Source: Rhineura floridana
Taxonomy: Eukaryota; Chordata; Lepidosauria; Squamata; Rhineuridae
Reading direction: 5' to 3'
Assembly (NCBI RefSeq): GCF_030035675.1
Contig: NC_084483.1
Span: forward strand, 148,215,425-148,279,424
Length of the DNA stretch: 64,000 bases
Each line of letters begins with the position of its first letter. Position 1 is the first letter of the stretch. Under the pieces are notes generated by a model. The model worked only from the letters and a program-made list of their open reading frames with translations, did no database searches and was not told the DNA's origin. Positions 10,215 through 20,959 of the stretch are shown here, piece by piece. A program made the translations under genes and the position numbers.

Positions 10215-11570
10215 ATTCTTCATCAACTCACACACGATCATGAGCAGGGCCGCTGACATCGACTTCCTTATAATCCAATCGTGCACGTTTTTTCTGACAG
10301 TATTCGTTAAGTTTTGCCATGTACACACGTGGGCCAGCATGGTTGTCTGCCATTTTGGTGTGGCCTAGAAAAAATGAAAGAAACTCCAAGAAGGAATGCT
10401 GCATTCATCATAGCGCTTCTTTCCCATGTTAACAGTACAGGAGCCAGGTCAAAACCAGGGCACTCTGGGGAAGAGACTGCAGAGTTCCTCTTCATCCCCC
10501 ATTCGCACCATGGTTATGGTGGCATTGCACCCATAGGGGCTTCCCCCATCACCTCCTTTTCCCAAGAGGCCCAATACAAACATGGCGGCTGAACAGCACT
10601 CCCATTGGCAAATTGCCTTGGCTTCCCCTCCCATTTCCCCAAGAGAAAGGGTGCCTAAGAATAAAGCATAACTCTTTCATACTCCTTTTGGCCCCACTAG
10701 CACCAAACTCCTTGTAAGTGGCAGTGGAGCCAAAAAGAAGACAACAGTGGCTCTCCTTGCTCCCCCTAAACATGTCATCACAGGGGCCTCTTCAACAACC
10801 ATTTCCCATTTGGAAGGGTTAGTGGCAGCTCCATAGGGAGAAGCAGGAGCTCTAGGCTCATTCTGTCCCCAGCATCTCTCCTCAGTGGTGAGCCCCTTCC
10901 ATTCTGTGGGCCTCCATAGGCCCCTGACTACTGATGCCAAGCTGACTGTCACAACAGCCCAGTCCTCAAAATGCTCCACAAATGCAAAGCTCAGCAGTTG
11001 GAGCACTGGAGCTCTATGAAAGCAAATGCATGCAATGCAATCCTAGGCACATTTATTCAAAATCATGTCTCACTGATTTCAATAAAATTCTCAAGTGTAC
11101 ACAGAATTGCAGATTAAGATGTTTGGAACTTAATCAACAGATCACAAACTCTCAGGCAATGCTGGGAAGCACAGACTCGCAGGGGTCACAGGAGACATTT
11201 CTACTGACATCAGCCCACCTGCTGCAGGAGGAGTAGCCACAGAAGAGGCCACAATATGATGTGATAAGGAGAGGAATCACTACTGAGCATATCTCAGATC
11301 CATATAAAGACTCCTATTGTTCGTCAGAAGTCTTCATAAGAGCAGATGTTAATCAAAGAAAAGGAGGGAGCAGAAGAGAAAAAGGATGCAGGTGGCAATA
11401 CCAAAAAGAGTAAGAAGTGTGATGCCTAGTCCAAAAACTAATCCAGACTAGTGAGCAGACTATTTTCAACTTCCATGCTGCTATTTGAACATCCAACCTA
11501 AGAGTTCTGATTAACTCAAACATTCACTCACTTTATTCACTGTGACCTTGACACACTAACCAACTAATAT
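10215..11570. other. No gene recognised
   Basis: The part at 10470-10980 is richer in G+C than its surroundings but has no frame I can link to a family. The rest looks like ordinary intron or intergenic DNA. Confidence 0.3.
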
Positions 11571-11573
11571 CAA

Positions 11574-11665
11574 TATTATTATTACATTTATTACCCGCGC
11601 TTCAACAATAGATCCCAAGGCAGGTCTTAACAATATAAAGTACATTATTAAAAACAGTTTAAAAC
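11574..11665 (-). mobile_element. LINE 3' tail fragment
   Basis: Read on the minus strand, GGGATCTATTGTTGAAGCGC then GGGTAATAAATG resembles the degenerate 3' end of a CR1/L2-clade LINE or a SINE carrying such a tail. Confidence 0.35.
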
Positions 11666-11809
11666 AAATTACATTGTCAACTACAGAAAGTCCTAAAAAT
11701 CTCTCTCTCAAGTGTCAAAAGAGGTGCATCTGGTGGTAATTTCCCTCTAGAGAATTGAAAGAAAAGTACAAATTTTGTAGCCAAATTCTGAACATTTTGT
11801 TAAAAAGAG

Positions 11810-12590
11810 GGGAGCGAAGAGGCGCTGCGGCGGCGATGCCCGCAGGAGAGAAAGTGTCCGGTCGGGCTCTCCCCACACTTCTGGCTGGAAGATCCAAGAA
11901 ACAGAAATGCAGTCTTAAAAACAAACAGAAGCTGCAGGTGGCAGCTCTTCATATTTTGAGTTGCCATCAGAACCTGGGCAATCTCTTCCTGGAGGTCTTG
12001 CGGAGCAGCGAGGAGTGCTTTCCGTCCTGCCGGGAATACCACCAGTAGTTTGGGCACTGGCCCTGCCTGGACTACCCGCTCTACCATCCGCTGCGCTACT
12101 ACAACTGCAACGGCGAGAGCAAGCCGCCCAAACAGGCGCACCCATGCAGCGTCTTGGCCCCATTTGCACCGTCATCCGCACTGTGGCCTGTGGCGTCTTC
12201 GATTCCATGCTGCCCAATGACGACAATGAGCCGATGACAACTGGCCGACCAAGGTCTACATCTACCCGGTTTGTTCGCTCCACCTGCAGACGTCGCCGGT
12301 TAGTCGTTTGGCCAGCCCGAGAGGAACTTACGGTGGCACCCACCGCCCCGGAAGAGCTGCAAGACTACGAGGCCTGGGAGCTACCGCTGCAGTGTCAGAG
12401 GGCCCACAGGGCAGGCCAGTTCGTCAGCCTGCTGGTTGCCGCCACCCTGCTTCCACTCTACCAGCGGCATTGTCATTGTCGTCACTGGCAGGGCATGCAG
12501 ACGATGACCTTCAGCGTTAAACTGTACTATTCTTGGCCTGAGCCGCAGGCCGTTGCCGTTTCGGACTGGTGTACCGCTCCTTGAAATAGT
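11810..12590 (+). pseudogene. GC-rich, intronless, broken coding-like segment (possible processed retrocopy)
   Basis: A sharply bounded GC-rich block in AT-rich DNA opens with GCGGCGGCGATGCCC, a good start context, and reads MPAGEKVSGRALPTLL and onwards for about 80 codons to an in-frame stop after SCREYHQ. Coding-like stretches continue in that frame (FGHWPCLDYPLYHPLRYYNC) and then in others (DNWPTKVYIYP). A 207-codon open frame (11961-12584) is mainly a frame shadow. There are no introns. The pattern suggests a decayed retrocopy of a GC-rich mRNA, but I cannot name the parent. I see no clear poly(A) tail, as a LINE-like 3' end follows. It lies in the EIF2AK2-like locus on the opposite strand. 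Confidence 0.4.
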
Positions 12591-12599
12591 TGTAAGTTC

Positions 12600-12800
12600 A
12601 GGCAAGACAGAATGCCTTTCCTGGATATTTTTTTTCTTAATATAATGTTATTTGCTATTTAATTTAATTTTTTGTACAATGTATTGCTTTTTTGATGTAT
12701 TGCCTTGTTGATGTATTTTTATATTTGTGTTTACTTTTTCTGTAAGCTGCCTTGAGGGCCTTACGGCCGAAAGGCGGAATATAAATAAACATTAATATAA
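12600..12800 (+). mobile_element. LINE 3' end (CR1/L2-clade)
   Basis: A T-rich stretch is followed by AAGCTGCCTTGAGGGCC and GGCGGAATATAAATAAAC, the standard squamate CR1/L2 3' end. It directly follows the GC-rich segment. Confidence 0.6.
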
Positions 12801-12809
12801 CATAACATC

Positions 12810-13190
12810 TTCAGCATAAAACGAAAGCTGTAGAGTGAAGTTGCCAGTCACAGCTCTGTGGGGATGGAATTCCACAACTTAGGGGCTGCCACAGAGAATG
12901 CCCTCTCCCAGGCCGCCACCCACCAAACTTCCATGCATGGAGGAACTATCAAAAGGAGACCTTCTGCTAAGCTGAAGAGGACTGTAGAGAAGGAGTCAGC
13001 TTTTCAGATATTTGGGGCCTAAGTCACTTAGGGATTTAAACACAAGTATTACCACATGGTGACTATTGACATCCATAAGTGGCCAAAACAAGCTTCCAAG
13101 GGGAAGCCAGCAGACTGCCTTGCTGTAGCTCTGACACACGCTGACCAAAGTGGCTGCAATTCTCTTAAAGTGCCTACCCAACGATGCTAA
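12810..13190 (+). mobile_element. Interspersed repeat, LINE-associated
   Basis: This contains GGAATTCCACAACTTAGGGGCTGCCACAGAGAATGCCCTCTCCCAGGC-type sequence (in pieces), also found at 61620-61900 in the other orientation and partly near 1630-1740. It is non-coding and the family is not identified. Confidence 0.4.
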
Positions 13191-13289
13191 AGTTAGAAGA
13201 AGTAACTAATTCTCAGTTCTTTATTTGCTCGAAAGTTCAAAAACACTAAAAAAATATACATTTCTGAACTCAAAAGGAAAGTTTATATG

Positions 13290-15085
13290 CCCTTGAACCC
13301 CAAAATAAGCTTTGGGATACCACATATCATATATCTCCATGATCAAGGGACTTTCCTTTTCGAATCCAGCAACACTTTTCTTCAATCACATTAACATGCT
13401 TTCAAAACATTGATAAATGTGTGATGAAACCATAAGAAACTGGAGAAGCCCATCCCAAAATATGCTTTGGACCACCACAAATTATACATCCATGGATATG
13501 AGAGAGTGACCTCTACAAGATGCCATTAGATCCTGCATAGCCCGGAGAGTCCTCCATGTGCAAAGGACTGTCAAGGGGCACCTATGCACACCAACAATAG
13601 CCAAGATAGATAGAAAAAAAAATGGGAGTGCCTACTAAAAAATATGCCTTGGGCCAGCACAAATCATACACTCATATATCCGAGAGTGTTCTCTACAAAA
13701 CAGCATGGGATCTGACCCGTCCCAGACCTTCCTCCACCTCCAGACACAGCCAGGTGCATCTACAAACATCACCAACAGCCAAAATGGGGGGGGGGATAAC
13801 TGGTGGTGTCCATTCCAAAATATGCTTTGGGGCAGTACAACTCATACACCCACATATATAGCAGAATATCCTTGTTGTGTTGAAATTTAAGAATTGCCTT
13901 AAACATTATAGTTTGCTTTATACCCTGTCCATATAAATGTTAACAGTGCCCAGATTAGATTCAAAGTGACCCCTGACTGACTTTTGATATCAAGAAAGGT
14001 TTATTTCCTGGCGACCTGACCCTTACCTACATTCCAGTGGCTCGAAGAATAAAAGCCGGTTTGAGCTGGAAACTTCACTATTATGTGTTTCTTATATCAC
14101 ATCCATGCCTATGACCTTGTTTATTGTTATAAATGTGCCTTGCATAGAAATGTTATAAGTTGTCCAATGCCCCACAGACCTTGACTTGTGAAACCCTTTG
14201 ATATGCAAGCGTAGTAATTTTCATGTCTGTCTCCTACTCATGGGGCGCCCGGTTGCAGCCGGGCCACCCCTTTACTCTTCTCTTTGTCGGTTCATGCAAA
14301 GTGCTTATCTCAAGGACATGCGAAATATGCAGACATGGAATCTAAGAGATAATCTCAATGTTTCCGCTTATGCTCTTCCCCTGTACCCCTTTACCTCCTT
14401 CTACATATCTTAAGGCTGTAATCACTAAGCAATAGCTCCTTTTGTGTTTATGACGTTACCCTGATATTGTAAACTCGGGGAGAGACTATATATACCCTAA
14501 GACATCAATAAACGAGGTTCCCATTCTGAAGGCTTTGAGCTGTAAGTAGTGGGACCCCTTTGCAAAGGATTTCTGTGTCTTTTTTTAATTGATCTCTGGT
14601 AGTGGGTCTTTTTGCACTCAACTCCCGCACCCCTCCTGGGTGGATGTGAGCTGGGGTAGGCAGAGACAGCTCGCGTGTTTGGTTTGGACCTAACATCCTC
14701 TATAAGGGGCTATTGGTTCCCATCTAGGCCAGAACTTCCTGTGGGTGCATGGCATGGTAAAGGGCATGTATGCACATCAACAATGGCCAAAATATGTAGG
14801 GAAAAACAGTAAATACTGGTGCCCATTCCAAAATACGCTTTGGGCTGCTATAAATTATACATCAACACATATGGTAGAGGATTCTCTACAAGACGGCATC
14901 AGATCCTGCTTGGCCCAGAGCTTCCTCTGGGCACGTTGCATGGTCAAGTACGTCTTCATCCACCAACATTAGCCAAGATATGGGGAAAAAATAAGTAACT
15001 GGGGCTGCCCATCCCCAAATACGCTTTGGGGGCCCACAAGTCATGCACCTACACATACTGGAGAGCTAAGAGATGCCGTTGAATC
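13290..15085. repeat. Tandem satellite, about six monomers of roughly 160-187 bases
   Basis: A landmark of the form CCCATYCCAAAATATGCTTTGG recurs near 13292, 13448, 13630, 13808, 14820 and 15007. After removing the solo LTR with its duplicated 4 bases, spacings are about 158, 182, 178, 185 and 187. Other landmarks in each unit are a CACAAATTATACA-type stretch, CTCTACAAGATGCC, and CACCAACAATAGCCAA. Monomers are diverged, so the array is old. It abuts the CpG-rich putative promoter at 15.4 kb. Confidence 0.8.
13873..14695 (+). mobile_element. Solo LTR, retrovirus-like
   Basis: 823 bases from TGTTGTGTTG to GGACCTAACA, flanked by a 4-base target-site duplication TCCT (13869-13872 and 14696-14699). 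A TATA-like CTATATATA near 14487 and AATAAA near 14506 give a U3-R-U5 layout. It is a fossil with no internal region. It interrupts the satellite array, so it is younger than the array. Confidence 0.8.
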
Positions 15086-15483
15086 GTGCCTACCCAAGGC
15101 ATTTTGCTTCCTGAGGCAGAGCAGCAACTAAATCAAGGTGCATCTCAGCAGAGGCCAAAATAATTTGGAGACCGAGCCAAATAATCTGCCACAAGCGCCT
15201 CTCCCTCTCCCGGGCAGTAAAAGTACAACAATAAACTACCTGCTGCCCCGGCAAGACCCCAAGAGCAGCAGCCGAGGTGGCCACCTCGCTCTACCCAGTT
15301 ACCTGGAAGCAAGCGAGCCCCCACTGGAACCACCTGGATTTACGTCCACATAAGCAGGGGCAGGATTAGGCTACTCCCCTCCCCCCCCCCGGACTCTTGG
15401 GTGCGTCCAGTGATAGGCTACCGTCTGAGAGCTAGGACCGTCCCGAACGCACGCAGCCAGCCGCCTTGGCATACAGTACTTAC

Positions 15484-15570
15484 TAACGAAGCGGGATGTT
15501 CGGCAGCGGCTTCTCTCCTGAACAGCCTGGAGACGGACCACACCGGGCGAGCGACTTCCGCGTCTTTAAG
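15484..15570 (-). other. EIF2AK2: Candidate non-coding exon 1 of the EIF2AK2-like gene
   Basis: On the minus strand a CpG-rich stretch ends in CTTCGTTA before GTAAGTACTG, a near-perfect U1 donor (boundary at 15484). It starts just downstream of the ISRE-like site. The 5' edge is a guess. Mammalian PKR also begins with a short non-coding exon. Confidence 0.4.
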
Positions 15571-15581
15571 CAGCCCACCTT

Positions 15582-15596
15582 AGCTTTCGTTTTCCC
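15582..15596 (-). promoter_or_regulatory. ISRE-like interferon-response element
   Basis: The minus strand reads GGGAAAACGAAAGCT, very close to the ISRE consensus (GRGAAANNGAAANY) and, from memory, to the human PKR promoter ISRE (GGAAAACGAAACT). It sits about 100 bases upstream of the candidate first-exon donor. Binding by ISGF3/IRFs is the expected role. Confidence 0.6.
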
Positions 15597-15799
15597 GTCT
15601 CTGGGTCGAGCTTCTTCCGAAACTCCTTCGCTCCTTGGATTCCCGAGCCTGGCGCCGCGAGAACCGAAAATGAAAGAAGTCTCGCCGGAGACGCCACTAG
15701 CGGTGCCTCGAAGTCGCTGGCGTCTTATGGCTTATGCGGCCTGCTCTCCAAATCGACTAGATGAAAACGAGAGTGGTTGTTTCTCTCTCTTTTTCTTAT

Positions 15800-16150
15800 T
15801 TTGACAGCTGAGGTCCAGAAGGGTTTTTGCTGAAACCGACTTAAGTAATGCTGCGCTCACCCTAGGTTTGGTTTCCTTGGGAAGAAGGTCTGCGGAGACT
15901 TTGGTGTCTTTATGAAATATGGTTTATTTATTCACACACATTCCAACCTGATCTTAGGATAGAGGGGTTCAAGGCATCAGCAGCCCAGTATCGTTGCTGG
16001 GCACCTGATAGACCCACCTGGCCACTCTGTTAGACTAACAAAAGAAACTCATCTGACGAGCAGAGCGTTTTTCACCCCCAGGTGCAAGTCTCCAAATCAG
16101 AGGCTGGAAGGGGACTCACAGGAATTTTCCATCTCAGCCCCCCAAACAGT
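15800..16150 (-). mobile_element. LTR fragment, same family as 19184-19729
   Basis: On the minus strand it matches the solo LTR at 19184: TGAGTCCCCTTCCAGCCT, TAACAGAGTGGCCAGGTG, GGTTGGAATGTGTGTGAATA and AAACCATATTTCATAAAGAC. It is an old retrovirus-like fossil with no internal part; the ends are approximate. Confidence 0.7.
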
Positions 16151-16444
16151 AATGTGAATTAGTGGGACAGCTCATTTGAATCCCAAATGCTTCTTCACGG
16201 TATGCATATTAAATCATTCCATCATAGCAGCAAACCTGGAGCTCCCAGATCCTGGAGCTCTCCTATTCCCACATTGGACAGACCCATATCTCAGTTTCAG
16301 TAATGTCAGTGTCATGTGCACACCATTGTTCATCTTTCGCATTCTTCCCTCGGGACATAGATATCATGATCATGTGTCAATAGAGGTTTTAAATACAATA
16401 TACAAATAGTCTCATAATATACGAGAACACCAGTATGTTTTTAG

Positions 16445-16975
16445 GTGGAGTCCAAAGATTTTCTGCAACCAGTCGGTAGTTGTTACAAACCAATGGGTCC
16501 AGGGTGGGCTTTTTCAGGAGTGGTTGAATCACTGCCTCTTTCAAGGTGGCTGAACTACTCCTTCCCACTATGTTGCGTTGACCACACCCTGGATCCACTC
16601 AGTCAACCCCCCTCAGCAAGCTTTAATAAGCTAAGAAGGGCAAGGGTCGAGAGGACATGTTGCTGGCCGCATCATCGCAAGCACCTTGTCTACATCATCA
16701 GGCCGCATCAACTGAAACCATTCCCAAGAAGTTGCAGCAAGTGTTGCACTGGACACCTCATTGGGGACTGCAGTAGATGTGGAGGGGGCATCAAGACTGC
16801 TACGGAGGCGAGCAACTTTACTCTCAAAGTGCCTTGCAAACAATTCACAGTGGGCCTCTCAAGGGTCTAAAACTCCATTTCCTGGAGTTAATCTCAACAG
16901 ACTCCGACAGTACAGAAAAGCTCCACTGGACGGCTACTTAAGGATGCGATGGAGGCAGAGAAGTGGGCCTAGAAG
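16445..16975 (-). mobile_element. CR1/L2-clade LINE fragment
   Basis: Minus-strand reading gives MFARHFESKVARLRSSLDAP, LMRPDDVDKVLAMMRPATCP, then EAVIQPLLKKPTLDP, the pre-RT and start of RT seen again at 26995-27350 on the plus strand. It is truncated at both ends. Confidence 0.8.
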
Positions 16976-17617
16976 ATAATCTAGTAATAGATACTTGGGT
17001 TTGTGTACAGTTTCCTTGAGTCCAGAAGAAGCCTGCCTGTGTGATCTGAAAAGACCAGTAGCAGGTCTACAGAAACTGCAGTGGCTTTTTCTCCTGTGAG
17101 TTGATAAATCTGGACCACATTTAGCAGAACCTAGGCATATGAAAGAAATGGGGGATCTACTGTGAAATTGTTTGGAAGGCTTCTGTCATAAATGATGCCT
17201 TTGCCAACTGGGAATAGAATGCACCTCTCACTCAACTAACTGATGACAGAGTCTGAATAACTAGAATAGTTGTCTTTGAGAATTGATGTTTTGTAATAAT
17301 AGAATTTAATTATTTCAAGTGTTTAATCATGTTGCAGACAGTGCCTCAGTAATCCTTGCATGTGGGCCGTTATTATTGACCTATTGCAGATGCGGGGGGG
17401 GGAAGGTCTGAAACTAAACCCACCTAGTTCATAGGAGAGACAAGAATTGAACTTAGAATTCATTCCCATAAAGATTATGTCAAACACACAGTGGGCATGT
17501 GACAGATGTATGTAGCTTTTCTATGGGTCCCTATATACAGAGAGAAGAGGAGTATGTATGGAAAAGTGTAAGGATATGGGTAATGCAATGATTATGATCT
17601 TATAGGTGAGTATGAGC
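16976..17617. other. Downstream flank of copy A, duplicated at copy B
   Basis: No gene. ATAGATACTTGGGTTTGTGT and AAGCCTGCCTGTGTG here recur near 47290-47355, so this flank belongs to the tandem duplication that carries the two SULT genes. Confidence 0.6.
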
Positions 17618-17951
17618 TAGGGTTGCCAGATTCATCGCCTGAGACTGATCCTGTATCTTTAGAAGAGAAAGTCAGCCAAGTGCAGGTGTTCTTGCAACCC
17701 TGTAATGGGAAAAACCACAAGGTGGAATTCTCCCTTCCCCCGGCACAACTTTTAAAGATACAGAACACCTCTTGGTTGCCAGGCCCAGCATCCAAGAGGT
17801 GTTCTGTATCTTAACAGTTGTGAAGGGGGAAAAGAGAATTCCACCTTGTGGTTTTTCCCATTACAGGGTTGCAAGAACACCTGCACTTGGCTAACTTTCT
17901 TTTCTCCTAAAGATACAGGATCAGTCTCGGGGATTGAACCTGGCAACCCTA
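17618..17951. mobile_element. Palindromic hAT-type MITE
   Basis: 334 bases, almost entirely a long inverted repeat. The ends are TAGGGTTGCCAG and its complement, and the 8-base target-site duplication GTATGAGC is exact (17610-17617 and 17952-17959). Both arms carry the CTGATCCTGTATCTTTAG and GTTCTTGCAACCCTGTAATG motifs. It is non-coding. One arm recurs at 36612-36778. Confidence 0.85.
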
Positions 17952-18250
17952 GTATGAGCCCACAAATACAGAAGGGGCCCAACTAGTTCAGCAGAATGTA
18001 CACAAAACAGAACAGTGGGTTTTGGCTCTACAGTAGGATACAGAGGGAAAAACAAGTATATCTTTTGAAGGAGGACATGATAATAAAAAAACAGATCACT
18101 ATCCCAGAACACTTTTATAGCACATGGGTTTTAATCTCCAAGCCCTTCCCATTTAGTATGTTAAGAATCTTGAGTCCATGATTTTAAAGCAAAAAGCCTG
18201 ACCATATTTATTAATATTCTGTGGGTAAATGCCTACACCTCTTAAATAAT

Positions 18251-18256
18251 TTTATT
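18251..18256 (-). terminator. Candidate poly(A) signal of SULT copy A
   Basis: AATAAA on the minus strand, 42 bases past the stop codon. The same hexamer lies at the same distance in copy B. Confidence 0.5.
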
Positions 18257-18298
18257 CTTAACTAAGGGGCTTAAGACAATGACTTCCAATTCCAAGAT

Positions 18299-18429
18299 TT
18301 AAAATTTACAGTATTTGTCATATTTTAGCTTTGCACCCAGTTTAGTTCCAGCTAAACACTCTTCAAATTTTGCATCCATTTCCTGGCTCTGGGCTTCAGT
18401 GAACAAAGTCTTCCAGTCACCCACAGCAC
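18299..18429 (-). pseudogene. SULT copy A exon 7
   Basis: 131 bases including TAA. It encodes AVGDWKTLFTEAQSQE then KLGAKLKYDKYCKF. It differs from copy B exon 7 at only one base by my reading. Confidence 0.88.
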
Positions 18430-18985
18430 CTATATGGGAACAATTAAAAATGAATTACACAATTTATCCTTTTTTATAAAGAGGTTCAGAGATCAGATGT
18501 ATGATTCTGGAATGTTGAAACAGATGAGTGTATTGTCCTAATTCACATGCTTTAAGACGGCAGTCCTATGCATACTTTCATGGGAGTAAGCCAACTAAAG
18601 GGATTTCTAACATACATCAGATTGGAGCTATGTGGAAATGTGAAGGCCAGGAGGGAGCAATTGGAAGCTTTTCCCTTGGAATATTTTTGTTTTTTTAACT
18701 TTATATTAGGTTTCTTTTTTAAAAGGCTTTTTTCAACTAGAAGCCTAGGATATTTTGGAGAATTAAAAAAAACCTCATGAACTGTTTTCTATTTTAGAAT
18801 GAAGAATGACATGCGTTTAAGGCAAGATTTTAAAAATACTGTTGTAACAAGATAGAAATACCAGGTTTTGCTTTTTTGCCATAAATACCACCACTAGAGG
18901 ACTCTTGTGTTACTGGAACAAACAGAGCAAGTGTGCTCACAGCCAGAATCCAAATTAAAAGCTCAGGACATAAAATCAGTAGTAC

Positions 18986-19142
18986 CTTTCCTGAAGAGGA
19001 TAGGAGCAAATTGACCATGTGTTTCTTGGGATTTATTGTTCATTGCTTGGAAGGTAGAGTTGTCTGCAATAGACTTAATCATCTCATCAGACAGAGGCAG
19101 TTCATAAAAGTCAGCTATTTGCTTCACTCCTTCATAAAGATT
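18986..19142 (-). pseudogene. SULT copy A exon 6
   Basis: 157 bases, open, acceptor ATTATTCAG, donor AAAG before GTACTA. It encodes NLYEGVKQIADFYELPLS and SQETHGQFAPILFRKG. About ten differences from copy B cluster around 19050-19080. Confidence 0.88.
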
Positions 19143-19183
19143 CTGAATAATAATAATAAAGTTAGTTACGACTTCATAAATAT

Positions 19184-19729
19184 TGTTATGGGTTTGGGGT
19201 TGAGATAGATGATTTCTATGAGTCCCCTTCAGCCTGTGATTTGGAACCCTGCACCTGGAGGTGAGAAATCTGCTCTGCTGGCCAGATCTCCCTTCCTTAG
19301 TCTAACAGAGTGGCCAGGTGAGTTAATGTGCCTGTCAAGCACCCATTAACTGGTGAATGAGTCAAGGAGATCCTGTTGTTATTGAAACTCTTCAGGAGAG
19401 CCTCACCCCCCTTCCTGAGGCCAAGCAGAGGCTCGAGTTTGAAGTTGGGTCGGGAAAAAGGCTAGGGATGAGGCAGGTAGAGAGCCTGGCTCTCTGCACC
19501 ATGGCTTTGGGGTGCCTCCTGTAAGCCTGATGGAAAATGCAATGTTGGACTGCTGATGCCTTGAACCCGTCCATCCTAAGCTCAGGTTGGAATGTGTGTG
19601 AATAAATAAACTATATTTCATAAAGACACCACAGACCCTGCTGGCCTTCTTTCCAAGGAAACTGAGCCCTGGGCAAGTGCAGGGATCTCTGGAAAACTCA
19701 CCGCTCAGAGATTGGGGTGGTGTGCAACA
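19184..19729 (+). mobile_element. Solo LTR in copy A intron 5
   Basis: 546 bases, TGTTATGGGT to GTGTGCAACA, with a 4-base target-site duplication ATAT (19180-19183, 19730-19733). Copy B has the undisturbed site, CATAAATATATTTGGTAC, near 49520, so insertion followed the gene duplication. AATAAATAAA lies near 19600. It is a retrovirus-like fossil with no internal part. Confidence 0.85.
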
Positions 19730-20959
19730 ATATTTTTGGTACTTTAGGAAATTTTCTTAGTTAGAAGCTGTCCTCAGACTCAAGGATTGGGCAGGCTAGA
19801 AATCTGAGTAAATATATTCATAAATTTATGTGCTTTAGCTGCACTGATATAAAAAATAGGTGCAGTGTGAAAGAAAGTACATAACTTGGGATGTTGGGTG
19901 ATAGATGGGATGGTTAAAGAAGATGAATCTGCTTCACATCTAATCTAAAGGTTAGATGCAAGGCACCATAATTTAACTCTTCCGATTTCTACCAATCCCC
20001 TCCCCACAATTTCCATTTTGTCATGTCCAATCCATAATTCAAAAATTATGGCAGAGTTTGGAGCACAACTAGTGATAAGCTTACATTTATCCGAAGTTCC
20101 AACTTAAAGGGAATAATGTAGGCCTGTGAATGATCACACCCAAAGAGTTTATAATACAAAGACTTAATGTCATTGGCATATTGGTATGCTTAGTATTTAA
20201 TCAAATGCAAGATAATAATTTATTTTTAACTTGAAAACATGTAAAATAGAATATCCAAAGCTGCTAATGAAAAGGAGAAAAAAAACATAATTTTAAAAAT
20301 AACCATAGCAGACAAAAAGTCAAAATATAAAACCAGCAGAAAAGTGTTTTCTGGAATAGAAAAGCCTTGCATTGTGGTGAGAAGGGAGTACCACATCTCA
20401 GATAAAAAAGGGGCTGTCCTGCATGCTCCCCATACCTGAAAGTGGAGAGGAGCAGGAACCTTTGGTGAAGACCAGAGAATGGGCCAGGTTTATCACGGCC
20501 TTAATTGTTCAAAAAAAAATTGATGACAGGAGATAGTGTTATAAAAGCAAATACTACTAAATAATCAGGAGAAGAGCAACAATGTTTATTTCTCACGCAT
20601 GTCTTATTTGACACTGGGAAATGTAAAATTATCTTTTTAGAAAAAATAAGAACTGGTGGAGGAGGCCAGAGTGGGAAGCTGCTCATTGTGTCCCATGGGG
20701 CTTCCCACACCTAGGTTGCAGCTTCCCCCAGTGGCACAATTTGGGTTTTTTAAGCTGCCTGTTGGAATCAGTAGGAGGCTTTTCAAGCCTAAATCTGGCA
20801 TGGGGTTTGGGGAAGTCACTAAAACATTCTCTGCCCTGTATTTAGACTAGGAAAACCTGTTGATGGTAGGGAACTCCTTAAGTAACAGATTCTGTTATCC
20901 AAAGAAGAAGAAGAATGTGTAACATTATTAGTATTATTTCAATTTCTAAGAATGCTCAC

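Larger units (their letters stand above)
15400..15800 (-). promoter_or_regulatory. EIF2AK2: CpG-rich putative promoter region of the EIF2AK2-like gene
   Basis: This is a local CpG island in otherwise CpG-poor DNA, with many CG dinucleotides from 15400 to 15720. It lies between the dsRBD exons and SULT6B1-like copy A, where the 5' end of EIF2AK2 is expected, and holds an ISRE-like site and a strong minus-strand donor (separate entries). Direction and assignment are inferred. Confidence 0.5.

Noticed and set aside
11961-12584. A 207-codon open frame on the plus strand, the longest apparently non-repeat frame
   Set aside because: It is not the frame that starts at the good ATG, has no recognisable domain, and its GC richness explains its length. 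I treat the block as a broken retrocopy-like segment.
13620-13890. A CRISPR-like repeated pattern and overlapping open frames
   Set aside because: The repeats are diverged satellite monomers of about 180 bases without spacers, in a vertebrate genome.
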